Shown here piece by piece: positions 51,993-58,200 of a stretch of DNA of 64,000 nt. The stretch lies in contig CAJNDS010000113.1 in the NCBI GenBank assembly GCA_905221605.1, positions 1,387,082-1,451,081 of the forward strand, written 5' to 3'. The notes beneath the pieces were generated by a model. The model was not told the DNA's origin, searched no databases, and saw only the letters and a program-made list of their open reading frames with translations. The first letter of the stretch is position 1; each line of letters opens with the position of its first letter. Source of the stretch: Symbiodinium natans (taxonomy: Eukaryota; Sar; Dinophyceae; Suessiales; Symbiodiniaceae). Both the position numbers and the translations under genes were made by a program.

Positions 51993-53354
51993 GGTTTAGG
52001 GTTTAGGGTTTAGAGTTTAGCTAGCTGTTCCAGGAGCTGGATTGGGGCTCTTCTTCTTGGCCATGCGTCTCATTGCGGCAGGTGTTTCGGGCCCAAAGCT
52101 CCAATCCACAACATATGGGCGTCCGGCATCACCAGTCAAGTTCACACCTGGGCAAGGGACCCGAGGAAGGGGTGCCAACCCTTGGATTTTCCGGAAGTCC
52201 CTGCAGGTTTCAGGTTTAGGGTTTCGGCCACCTCATGCTCCACAAGCTTTCCAAGATACTCCAAGAGCATGTCAAGACCAAGCCAAGATGACCCGGACCC
52301 TAAATCCTAAACCCGAAACCCTAAACCTTCTGGGCCCAAAAACGATGACAGTTCTGTCACTCCACGCAGAGTTTTTATTTTACCAGGCTATCATACAAAT
52401 GTGCGCGCGGACCGGCGCAGCATCCCCTGCAGAAGTCGAAGTGCAAGCTGAGCTGCTTGTGAAAGTAAGCAGGGTACAAGATCGTGTGCTCTCATGCGAG
52501 GACACCAGCCCGGCCGTGGTGTTCACAAAGAGCTGCTTCGTGAAAAGGGGGCCTGGGACGCTTCAACGACTGTCACATTTGCCATCTCCTCGGACCCCTT
52601 TGTGCCATCTGGGCTCAGCCCCAACCCTTCCTAACCTTTGAAACCGGACCGGCTGACCCGAACCCCTTCACCTAAACACCCTAAGCACCCTCAACCCGAA
52701 CACCCTGAGCAACCAAAACACCCGAAAACCAAAAACCCTAACACACTAAACACCCAAAAAAAAACCAAAAACTCCCTAATTCCCAACCCCAACCCAACAA
52801 AAACCAAACCTACCTGGCCATCCTCCTGTCCCAGAAGCTGCTCAGCGGTGGTGTTGGAGTAAAAGCGATGTTCCCTGCAAATGGTTTCGGGTTTCGGGTT
52901 TCGGGTTTAGGGTTTAGGGTTTAGGGTGTTTAGGGTTTAGGGAGAGGCGCTCACCACAAGAGTCAGAAATCGTTTTACCTTGCTGGCTCTGAAAGTAAGG
53001 GAATGAGGGAAATAGGCAGCCGAAAAACTCCCTAGATTCATACCCTTTTGAGGGATTGATGTAGGTACCCCAACTCCCTCATTCTCGTGTAAGAACCCGT
53101 ACATCTAGGGCCGGCCTGCCGGCACCAAGGTGTTCTCTCCAGTCGTCACATTCTCACCCAGCAACAGTGTGGCCGTGGCGCCTGGGCTCAGTGTTTTAGG
53201 GTTTCGGGTGTGCACACCAGCATTTTGGGTCTACCCCCCCCTCGCTGCATGCATCAGATCACGACTACGCACAATGCATTGGAGATTCTGAGGGGAATGT
53301 CCAGCTCCCGGTGGTCCTGTCCGACGTATGCCCAGAAGTGGATCCCGAAAGCAC
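36668..53354 (-). CDS. REJ / polycystin-1-like receptor gene, about 25 exons
   Basis: A run of minus-strand exons, each 50-250 nt, lies between telomere-like arrays and TIR elements from about 53.35 kb down to 36.7 kb. Reading in gene order: extracellular beta-type segments with REJ (receptor for egg jelly) character (44333 exon: [20 protein letters not shown], the REJ 'GW-DED-PL-Y' motif), Ala/Ser helical segments (43.1-40.7 kb), a GPS-like Cys-Thr segment (38.6 kb), one hydrophobic helix (38.4 kb), then a basic/Pro cytoplasmic part. That order matches the N-terminal half of PKD1/REJ proteins: large ectodomain, autoproteolysis site, first membrane helix. Not all exons are identified, no PLAT domain or channel helices were found, and unity of the gene is inferred from strand, order and style. 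Separate entries give the best exons. Confidence 0.6.
37240..37860. other. no assigned gene
   Basis: AT-richer unique DNA (37300-37850) with no convincing frame on either strand. Confidence 0.5.
37858..37944 (+). repeat. TTTCGGG block then TTTAGGG array
   Basis: Four TTTCGGG units followed by about eight TTTAGGG units. Confidence 0.95.
37962..38107 (-). CDS. exon, cytoplasmic part of REJ-type protein
   Basis: Minus frame [20 protein letters not shown] then [19 protein letters not shown]: basic and Pro-rich, high GC3. It follows the membrane-helix exon in gene order. Confidence 0.5.
38125..38190 (-). repeat. telomere-like CCCTAAA array
   Basis: Short C-rich array between two exons of the REJ-type gene. 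Confidence 0.9.
38360..38471 (-). CDS. exon with membrane helix
   Basis: Minus frame [20 protein letters not shown] followed by [13 protein letters not shown]: one clear transmembrane helix after an acidic linker, then a basic stretch. The position after the GPS-like exon fits the first membrane helix of a PKD1/REJ protein. Confidence 0.6.
38560..38672 (-). CDS. exon with GPS-like segment
   Basis: Minus frame [20 protein letters not shown] then [15 protein letters not shown] Cys-x-Thr strand followed by G-Y-VFH resembles the end of a GPS autoproteolysis motif, but the usual second Cys and HLT are not clear. Confidence 0.4.
38890..39075. repeat. GAGA/GACGGA purine repeat
   Basis: GAGGGAGGGAGAGAGAG and GACAGAGACGGAGACGG repeats, intronic on the REJ-type gene model. 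Confidence 0.9.
39437..39491. repeat. homopolymer of 55 C
   Basis: Uninterrupted C run on + (G on minus). Confidence 0.95.
39541..39680 (-). repeat. degenerate telomere-like repeats
   Basis: CCCTAAA with CCATAAA, CCCCAAA and CCCTCAA variants. Confidence 0.85.
39775..39888. mobile_element. introner-like element with direct repeats
   Basis: CCCCCAAATGATGGGATTC occurs twice, then CCTAAGAAGGGACCCCCCC and CCAAATATCGTGAAACCCCCC: the same words as 42897-42995. It lies between an exon ending CVYFDPSS (minus) and a further frame, so it is probably an intron. Confidence 0.55.
39880..40124 (-). CDS. extracellular exon of REJ-type gene
   Basis: Minus frame [20 protein letters not shown], then [20 protein letters not shown], ending ICVYFDP. 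Beta-strand-like Ser/Thr/Val pattern with N-glycosylation-type sites; Cys residues suggest an extracellular fold. Confidence 0.6.
40190..40310. repeat. ATT microsatellite
   Basis: TTATTATTGCTATTATTATT repeats, intronic. Confidence 0.9.
40424..40555 (+). repeat. perfect TTTAGGG array
   Basis: About eighteen uninterrupted units, ending next to an exon of the REJ-type gene. Confidence 0.97.
40745..40951 (-). CDS. helical exon of REJ-type gene
   Basis: Minus frame [20 protein letters not shown], then [18 protein letters not shown] and [16 protein letters not shown]. Ala/Ser/Val-rich amphipathic helices like the segment after REJ modules. Confidence 0.6.
40965..41190 (+). repeat. TTTAGGG array turning into TTTGGGG block
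   Basis: About eight TTTAGGG units, then about seventeen TTTGGGG units (41058-41188) with one TTCAGGG. Confidence 0.97.
41252..41951 (-). CDS. four helical exons of REJ-type gene
   Basis: Minus exons about 41951-41867 ([20 protein letters not shown]), 41833-41742 ([20 protein letters not shown]), 41679-41548 ([20 protein letters not shown]), 41380-41252 ([20 protein letters not shown]). All are Ala/Ser/Leu helical with the same style and strand. Junctions are not proven individually. An array (41381-41530) separates the last two. Confidence 0.6.
41381..41530 (+). repeat. telomere-like repeats, degenerate tail
   Basis: Ten TTTAGGG-like units, then TTCAGGG and TTGAGGG variants. Confidence 0.95.
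41964..42062 (-). repeat. telomere-like CCCTAAA array
   Basis: Two blocks with a unique TTTTTAACCTAGGACTGCTG insert. Confidence 0.9.
42083..42188 (-). CDS. helical exon of REJ-type gene
   Basis: Minus frame [20 protein letters not shown] then [12 protein letters not shown]. Upstream acceptor-like CCTAAG. Confidence 0.6.
42190..42672 (+). repeat. telomere-like array cluster
   Basis: Arrays at 42190-42245, 42272-42395, 42495-42572 (starting GGGTATA variants) and 42638-42672. Unique spacers carry TTTTTTCCCACCCG and TTTTTTTGGCCACCCG modules, which recur elsewhere beside arrays (2518, 28166, 45626). Confidence 0.95.
42897..42995. mobile_element. TIR element with 4-bp duplication
   Basis: Inverted ends GGGGGTTTACGA and TCGTAAAACCCCC, flanked by ACAT (42893-42896, 42996-42999); 99 bp. 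It shares interior words with 36222-36300, 39775-39888 and 43730-43822. Adjacent to a minus exon (…NVTRLH). Confidence 0.8.
43002..43128 (-). CDS. exon of REJ-type gene
   Basis: Minus frame [20 protein letters not shown], then [20 protein letters not shown]: Ala/Ser helical linker, ending at the TIR element. Confidence 0.6.
43155..43335 (+). repeat. two TTTAGGG arrays around a 40-nt module
   Basis: Arrays 43155-43208 and 43248-43335 flank TCGACTCTCACGCCAGCTCA...GGCAAGGTGTCGG, a module also found at 24818 and 36184. Confidence 0.95.
43336..43600. other. candidate exon region and array
   Basis: The minus strand is open over 43328-43528 ([19 protein letters not shown]) and also in another frame; not assigned. 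CCCTAAA/CCCCAAA block at 43515-43570. Confidence 0.35.
43687..43846. mobile_element. insert between 23-nt direct repeats
   Basis: ACATAGCACGGTACCCTTG (43687-43705) and ACATAGCACGGCACCCTTG (43823-43841) are near-identical direct repeats. Between them lies GGGGTACC ... CCTACTATTTGGGG ... CTTAGGGGTCCCTGATTATCGT, the GGGGGTCT/AGGGGTCCC family. Preceded by (TA)n and TATTTATT. Confidence 0.6.
44040..44333 (-). CDS. REJ-motif exon and following exon
   Basis: Exon 44333-about 44247 follows a strong acceptor (TTTGTTTTTGCAG) and encodes [22 protein letters not shown]-x-GW-x-DE-x-PL-Y is the hallmark of REJ modules in polycystin-1 and sea-urchin REJ proteins. Exon about 44137-44040 reads [20 protein letters not shown]. 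Confidence 0.7.
44745..44928 (-). CDS. extracellular beta-type exon of REJ-type gene
   Basis: After acceptor CTCCCAG the minus frame reads [20 protein letters not shown], then [20 protein letters not shown] and [11 protein letters not shown]. The S-Y-Y-Y-V pattern is typical of REJ/Ig-like strands; NQT is a possible glycosylation site. Confidence 0.65.
45010..45425. repeat. CT microsatellites
   Basis: (CT)n/(CTTT)n tracts at 45012-45053, 45073-45110, 45252-45280 and 45386-45421, probably intronic. Confidence 0.85.
45425..45840 (-). CDS. two extracellular exons of REJ-type gene
   Basis: Minus exon about 45840-45729 reads [20 protein letters not shown] and [13 protein letters not shown]. Exon about 45548-45425 reads [20 protein letters not shown]. 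Beta-strand-like. The segment between includes an array (45668-45710) and the TTTTTCCCACCCGTGTCGCA module. Confidence 0.55.
46141..46415 (+). CDS. uncharacterised open frame
   Basis: + frame from ATG (46143) to TAA, Thr/Leu/Arg-rich ([17 protein letters not shown]). It differs in base composition from neighbouring exons (lower GC). No family. Confidence 0.3.
46450..46599 (+). CDS. small helical open frame
   Basis: + frame starting [20 protein letters not shown], then [12 protein letters not shown], to TGA at 46597-46599: short and amphipathic. May be an exon; on the strand opposite to the REJ-type gene. Confidence 0.3.
46600..46680 (-). repeat. telomere-like CCCTAAAA repeats
   Basis: CCCTAAAA and CCCCTAAAA units (8-9 nt), not the 7-nt unit. 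Confidence 0.9.
46795..47634 (-). CDS. open frames, possible exons
   Basis: Minus frames: 47634-47275 ([20 protein letters not shown], then [20 protein letters not shown] with a CxxC), 47228-46995 ([20 protein letters not shown]) and about 46960-46795 ([19 protein letters not shown]). + frames overlap. They lie within the REJ-type gene span, but membership is unproved. Confidence 0.35.
47635..48120. other. arrays and unique DNA, no assigned gene
   Basis: CCCTAAA arrays at 47842-47885, 48000-48015 and 48075-48118. The rest is unassigned. 48118-48175 carries TAATATTTCCCCCTAATATCG, an introner-like word. Confidence 0.4.
48176..48415. other. short direct repeats with TTTTTAACGTTAAAAGACCCT
   Basis: ACCCTAAATGGGTTTTTT and AACGTTAAAAGACCC/AACGTTCTAAAAACCCC recur three times in 48280-48405, mixed with CCCTAAA units. 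No gene. Confidence 0.6.
48418..48710 (-). CDS. two extracellular exons of REJ-type gene
   Basis: Exon 48710-48584 reads [20 protein letters not shown] then [20 protein letters not shown] and ends at donor GCAG|GTAGGG, the intron beginning at once with TTTAGGG repeats (48530-48583 as CCCTAAA on +). Exon about 48483-48418 reads [20 protein letters not shown]. Confidence 0.65.
48716..48800. repeat. short telomere-like repeats
   Basis: CCCTAAAC and GGTTTAGGG pieces in both orientations. Confidence 0.85.
48880..49520. repeat. ATTCTATTCTTC and (TA)n/(GATATA)n microsatellites
   Basis: TTCTATTCTTCCATCATTCC type (48890-49030), then TATATA and ATAGATATAG repeats (49170-49350, 49480-49512). Intronic on the gene model. 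Confidence 0.85.
49545..50379 (-). CDS. three extracellular exons of REJ-type gene
   Basis: Minus exons about 50379-50270 ([20 protein letters not shown]), 50224-50053 ([20 protein letters not shown], then [11 protein letters not shown]) and 49651-49545 ([20 protein letters not shown]). Beta-strand spacing, N-glycosylation-type NTT/NGS sites. 50224 is preceded by a CCCTAAA array on + and 50023-50044 is a T-run/G-run. Confidence 0.6.
50390..51740. repeat. TTATC/TTCTC minisatellite, 1.35 kb
   Basis: Blocks of ATTATCTT (50700-51120), TTATCTTC (51150-51230), ATTATCTT again (51240-51330), and TTCTCTTC (51545-51735). Pyrimidine-rich strand on +. Open frames here are repeat translations. Confidence 0.95.
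51895..52020 (+). repeat. TTGAGGG variant array
   Basis: About thirteen consecutive TTGAGGG units, then TTTAGGG. A homogenised variant of the telomere-like unit. Confidence 0.97.
52030..52640. other. candidate + exons, unassigned
   Basis: The + frame over 52370-52600 reads [20 protein letters not shown], then [16 protein letters not shown]; protein-like, but no family. Array pieces at 52215-52230 and 52300-52327. Confidence 0.35.
52660..52810 (-). repeat. highly degenerate C-rich repeats
   Basis: CACCCTAAG, ACCCGAAC and CACCCAAAA words, decayed telomere-like repeats. Confidence 0.7.
52814..53354 (-). CDS. N-terminal-side exons of REJ-type gene
   Basis: Minus exons 53354-53268 ([20 protein letters not shown]), 53191-53108 ([20 protein letters not shown]) and 52861-52814 ([18 protein letters not shown] donor). 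Ser/Thr/Gly-rich extracellular beta-type segments. 52885-52942 between the last two is a TTTCGGG/TTTAGGG array. Confidence 0.6.
52960..53075. mobile_element. introner-like insert
   Basis: CTTACTTTCAGAGCC (inverse of GGCTCTGAAAGTAAG at 52987-53001), AGGGAATGAGGGAAA and its near inverse CCCTCATTCTC, plus CCCTTTTGAGGGATTG. It resembles the other short palindromic elements; ends uncertain. Confidence 0.4.
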
Positions 53355-53389
53355 AGTGCATAGATTGCAACATCATAACACAGGAACAT

Positions 53390-53660
53390 CATAGCATAAT
53401 GATATAACCGTATAAAACATAACAACATAACATGAAAACGTGATAACAGAACAACATAATAACACAATAACAGAATAACATAATAACATAAGAACATAAA
53501 AGAACTTCGCGAATAAGGTAATGAGATATTCAGATAATTAAGGTAGCAAGATAACAAGACTTGAAAACAATGATAACCATTTAAAAAATGTTGCTTTTGA
53601 AATACATCAATACAATTGCTGAACATATCATAGCATTTGAATTTCTACGACATAACATTG
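53390..53660. other. AT-rich ATAACA minisatellite
   Basis: AACATAATAACA-type repeats; non-coding. Confidence 0.7.
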
Positions 53661-53699
53661 TACTATATGAGTATGATCGTACAAAAGCAGCCAGGCGCT

Positions 53700-53955
53700 C
53701 CTTCGACCAACTGCAGGTTTCTGGGGATCCCAGGGCAGCGTGCACGTCAGCATCGAAGATTTCGGCACAGGCAGCATCATCTGCCAGTCGATTCCCTGGA
53801 ATCCGGGTGCAAACCCAGGACGCATGCCCGAAACACAACAAGATCAGCATCGGCAAAGGCCAGCCTGCACCAAGGTCAGCTACCAGACCAACGGTGCGCA
53901 GCCTCCCAGGGGTGCATGCGATACGGCTTCTTGCAGCCACAACCTAGACATCGGC
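53700..53955 (+). CDS. candidate exon, unknown
   Basis: The + frame GFWGSQGSVHVSIEDFGTGS then CQSIPWNPGANPGRMPE, VSYQTNGAQPPRG and CDTASCSHNLDIG has high GC3 and Cys pairs. Several other frames are open too. It is followed by a CCCTAAA array (53956-53995). It conflicts in strand with the flanking minus exons. Confidence 0.4.
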
Positions 53956-53999
53956 ACCCTAAACCCTAAACCCTAAGCCTAAACCCTAAACCCTCAATG

Positions 54000-54375
54000 A
54001 TTCCTGATTGGCCTCCCCATGCAGCATGTGACACAAGTGCCTCACTAGCCTAAGTTAGCCTCACGATCTGGGATGTCACACATCCGACATCCGGGGCGCC
54101 TCGCGGGCTCGTTGAACCTTAAACGAAGGACCTGGGTCGAAACATCGCCAGTGGGACGGGTGAAAAGCACCTATACTGCTTATGAAATATATCTAGCATA
54201 ATAATGGTAATATACATATTGTGTGTATATATATATATGTATATGTATATGTACTATGCAGTATATTCGACAAGATGGCTGGCTCTATGCCACATGCACA
54301 GGCCTGCAACTCCTTGCCGTCTGAGCAACCTGGAAATCGTTTAGAACTTCCGCGGTGTCAATGGCCAGGTATACA
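54000..54375. other. no assigned gene
   Basis: Unique DNA, then (TA)n at 54190-54255. Nothing supported. Confidence 0.5.
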
Positions 54376-54576
54376 AGCGTTGTTGTGGACGATGTTGACG
54401 TGGTGGTGGAACTGCTAGTGCTTGACGAAGTGGTGCTGCTAACTGTGCTACTGGTTGTGGTCGCTGTATGTGTGATCGTCGTAGTACTGGTGGAACTTGT
54501 CGATGTGGATGAGGAGGTGGAGCTAGTTGTACTGGTTGAAGACGACGTGGAGCTCGAAGATGATGTGGTAGTCGTA
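54375..54576 (-). CDS. Ser/Thr-rich internal exon
   Basis: Minus: acceptor CTTCCTTGCAG before 54576, donor CTT|GTATAC after 54375, and an open Ser/Thr frame between them (TTTTSSSSSTSSSTS...). The canonical splice signals at both ends of the Ser/Thr frame favour the minus strand as coding. Probably part of the same mucin-like protein as 55280-60982. Confidence 0.6.
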
Positions 54577-54639
54577 CTGCAAGGAAGCTCATGGAACAGT
54601 TGGAAAGCAACATGTGACATACTTGGATCAAAGCTGGGG

Positions 54640-55255
54640 GGAAACCCTAAACCCTAAACCTTTCCCCTCAACCCTAGAACCCTAGAACCCAAAAAGCAAG
54701 TTGGCAGTGCGAAGAGATTTCGGAAACACGGCGGGATCTCTGCAGCTTGCGCGTGCCTCAGGCCCCAAACATAAGCAGTGGGAAGGGCCACAACCACTCC
54801 GAGGATGCGCCTCTACGAACCCCAAGGGCTCAACCACAACGACAGGTCTGCCCTTCGTGCGCATGCGCATGGCAGGGGCGCCGTCTGAGCCACTGCGAAC
54901 CGCAAATCCCGCTCAGAACGGGCCCACGATTGAATGAAGCGAATCGAAACACGACTTTTGGACCCCAAAACGAGCGCCACGCCTTTGCGCAGCGCCATGC
55001 GAAGGGGGGAGCGCACCGGACGCCACATTGTTTGCCAAATAATGGTGCACCCTAAATCCTTAATTTTGCATCCATGCCTCTATCAGGTTGCTGGAAAGTA
55101 TGAAAGTTGTTAACCCTTCGCCCTTTTTGCATCCAGGCTTGGGTGAGCGTGCCGGGAAAGAGCTCATGCTGCCCAGGTTCACTGTAAACCCATCGCAGAC
55201 AAGCACACCAAATGAAGTATACCGAAACACACGTGCACGTAGTTCTGCTGAAACC
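54640..55255. other. array remnant and unique island
   Basis: Short CCCTAAA/CCCTAGAA repeats (54642-54690), then unassigned unique DNA with open frames on both strands. Confidence 0.35.
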
Positions 55256-55279
55256 CTTAAACCTCCCTTAAACCCCTGA

Positions 55280-58200
55280 CTCTCCTGGAGCTGGTGCTCG
55301 ATGAGGACGTGCTAGTTGAACTGGTCGTCGTGCTCGAAGTGCTGGAAGTAGTGCTGCTTGAAGATGATGTACTGGAGCTCGTGGAGGTGGTGCTGGATGT
55401 TGACGTGCTTGTTGTTGTGGTGGAGGTGGTGCTGCTGGATGTTGCAGTAGTAGACGTTGAGGATGAGCTCGAACTCGACGTGCTGGAGCTTGTCGTTGAG
55501 GTGCTAGAAGTGCTAGTACTGGTGCTTGATGAACTAGTGGACGTCGTTGACGATGATGAGGTGCTCGACGACGAGGAAGACGTGCTAGTTGTACTTGTGG
55601 ATGTCGTGCTAGATGTGGTGCGCGTGGTGCTTGTGCTGGTTGAACTACTGCTGCTTGTGGATGTTGACGTCGACGACGTTGATGAAGTGCTTGAGCTGGA
55701 GGAGGAAGTGCTGCTGGTGCTTGTCGAAGTTGAACTGGTGCTGCTGCTGCTTGTGCTGGAACTGGTGGAGCTGCTGCTGCTGGTACTGGTTGAAGTGGTC
55801 GAAGTGGACGAAGAAGAGGTACTTGTGGTGCTTGTAGACGTCGTACTGGAGGTGGTGCGTGTAGTGCTTGTGCTAGTTGAGCTACTGCTGCTTGTGGATG
55901 TTGACGTCGACGACGTTGATGAAGTGCTGGAGCTGGAGGAAGTAGTGCTTGTAGTGCTCGTAGATGTTGTACTGGTGGTGCTGCTTGTCGAACTGCTGCT
56001 GGTTGAACTCGTAGAACTAGTGGAAGTGGATGTTGTGCTCGAAGTGGATGAAGAAGTGCTGGTGGTGCTTGAAGATGTCGTGCTGGTGCTGGTGCTGGTG
56101 GTGCTTGTGCTGGACGAACTGCTGCTGGTTGAACTCGTAGTACTAGTGGAAGTGGATGTTGTGCTCGAAGTGGATGAAGAAGTGCTGGTGCTGCTCGAAG
56201 ACGTTGTGCTGGTGCTGGTGCTGGTAGTGCTTGTGCTGGACGAACTGCTGCTGCTTGTGCTCGTTGTGCTTGTGGATGTAGACGTTGTGCTCGAAGTGGA
56301 GGAAGAAGTACTAGTCGTGCTTGTAGATGTCGTACTGGAGGTGGTGCGTGTAGTGCTTGTGCTGGTTGAACTACTGCTGCTTGTGGATGTCGACGTCGAC
56401 GACGTTGATGAAGTGCTTGAGCTGGAGGAGGAAGTGCTGCTGGTGCTTGTCGAAGTTGAACTGGTGCTGCTGCTGCTTGTGCTGGAACTGGTGGAGCTGC
56501 TGCTGCTCGTACTGGTTGAGGTGGTCGAAGTGGATGAAGAGGAGGTACTCGTGGTGCTTGTAGATGTCGTACTGGAGGTGGTGCGTGTAGTGCTTGTGCT
56601 GGTTGAACTACTGCTGCTTGTGGATGTCGACGTCGACGACGTTGATGAAGTGCTTGAGCTGGAGGAGGAAGTGCTGCTGGTGCTTGTCGAAGTTGAACTG
56701 GTGCTGCTGCTGCTTGTGCTGGAACTGGTGGAACTGCTGCTGCTCGTACTGGTTGAGGTGGTCGAAGTGGATGAAGAGGAGGTACTTGTGGTGCTTGTAG
56801 ATGTCGTACTGGAGGTGGTGCGTGTAGTGCTTGTGCTGGTTGAACTACTACTGCTTGTGGATGTCGACGTCGACGACGTTGATGAAGTGCTTGAGCTGGA
56901 GGAGGAAGTGCTGGTGGTACTGGTAGATGTTTTGGTAGTGGAGGTGCTGCTTGTGCTGGAACTGGTGGAGCTGCTGCTGCTGGTACTGGTCGTAGTGGTC
57001 GAAGTGGATGAAGAAGAGGTACTTGTGGTGCTTGTAGATGTCGTACTGGAGGTGGTGCGTGTAGTGCTTGTGCTAGTTGAGCTACTGCTGCTTGTGGATG
57101 TTGACGTCGACGACGTTGATGAAGTGCTGGAGCTGGAGGAGGAAGTGCTGCTGGTACTGGTAGATGTTGTGCTGGTGGAGGTGCTGCTTGTGCTGGAACT
57201 GGTGGAACTGCTGCTGCTGGTACTGGTCGAGGTGGTCGAAGTGGATGAAGACGAGGTACTTGTTGTGCTTGTAGATGTCGTACTGGAGGTGGTGCGTGTA
57301 GTGCTTGTGCTAGTTGAGCTACTGCTGCTTGTGGATGTTGACGTCGACGACGTTGATGAAGTGCTTGAGCTGGAGGAGGAAGTGCTGCTGGTGCTTGTAG
57401 ATGTTGTGCTGGTGGAGGTGCTACTTGTGCTGGAACTGGTGGAGCTGCTGCTGCTGGTACTGGTTGAGGTGGTCGAAGTAGATGAAGAAGAGGTACTCGT
57501 AGTGCTCGTAGATGTCGTACTGGAGGTGGTGCGCGTAGTGCTTGTGCTGGTGGAACTACTGCTGCTTGTGGATGTTGACGTCGACGATGTTGATGAAGTG
57601 CTTGAGCTGGAGGAGGAAGTGCTGCTGGTGCTTGTAGATGTTGTGCTGGTGGAGGTGCTGCTTGTGCTGGAACTGGTGGAACTGCTGCTGCTGGTGCTGG
57701 TCGAAGTGGTCGAAGTGGATGAAGAAGAGGTACTTGTGGTGCTTGTAGATGTCGTACTGGAGGTGGTGCGTGTAGTGCTTGTGCTGGTTGAACTACTGCT
57801 GCTTGTGGACGTTGACGTGGTGCTTGAGCTGGAAGTGCTTGTAGATGTTGTACTGGTGGTGCTGCTTGTCGAACTGCTGCTGCTTGTGCTCGATGTGCTG
57901 GTGGAAGTGGATGTTGTGCTCGAAGTGGATGAAGAAGTGCTGGTGGTGCTTGAAGATGTTGTGCTTGTGGTGGTGCTGGTGGTGCTTGTGCTGGACGAAC
58001 TGCTGCTGCTTGTGCTCGTTGTACTGGTGGAAGTGGATGTTGTGCTCGAAGTGGATGAAGAAGTGCTGGTGGTGCTCGTGGATGTCGTAGTGGAAGTGGT
58101 GCGTGTGGTGGTTGTGCTGGTCGAACTGCTGCTGCTGGTGCTAGTTGAGGAGGTGGAGGATGAAGTGGTGCTCGATGACGACGACGAAGTGCTGCTGGTG

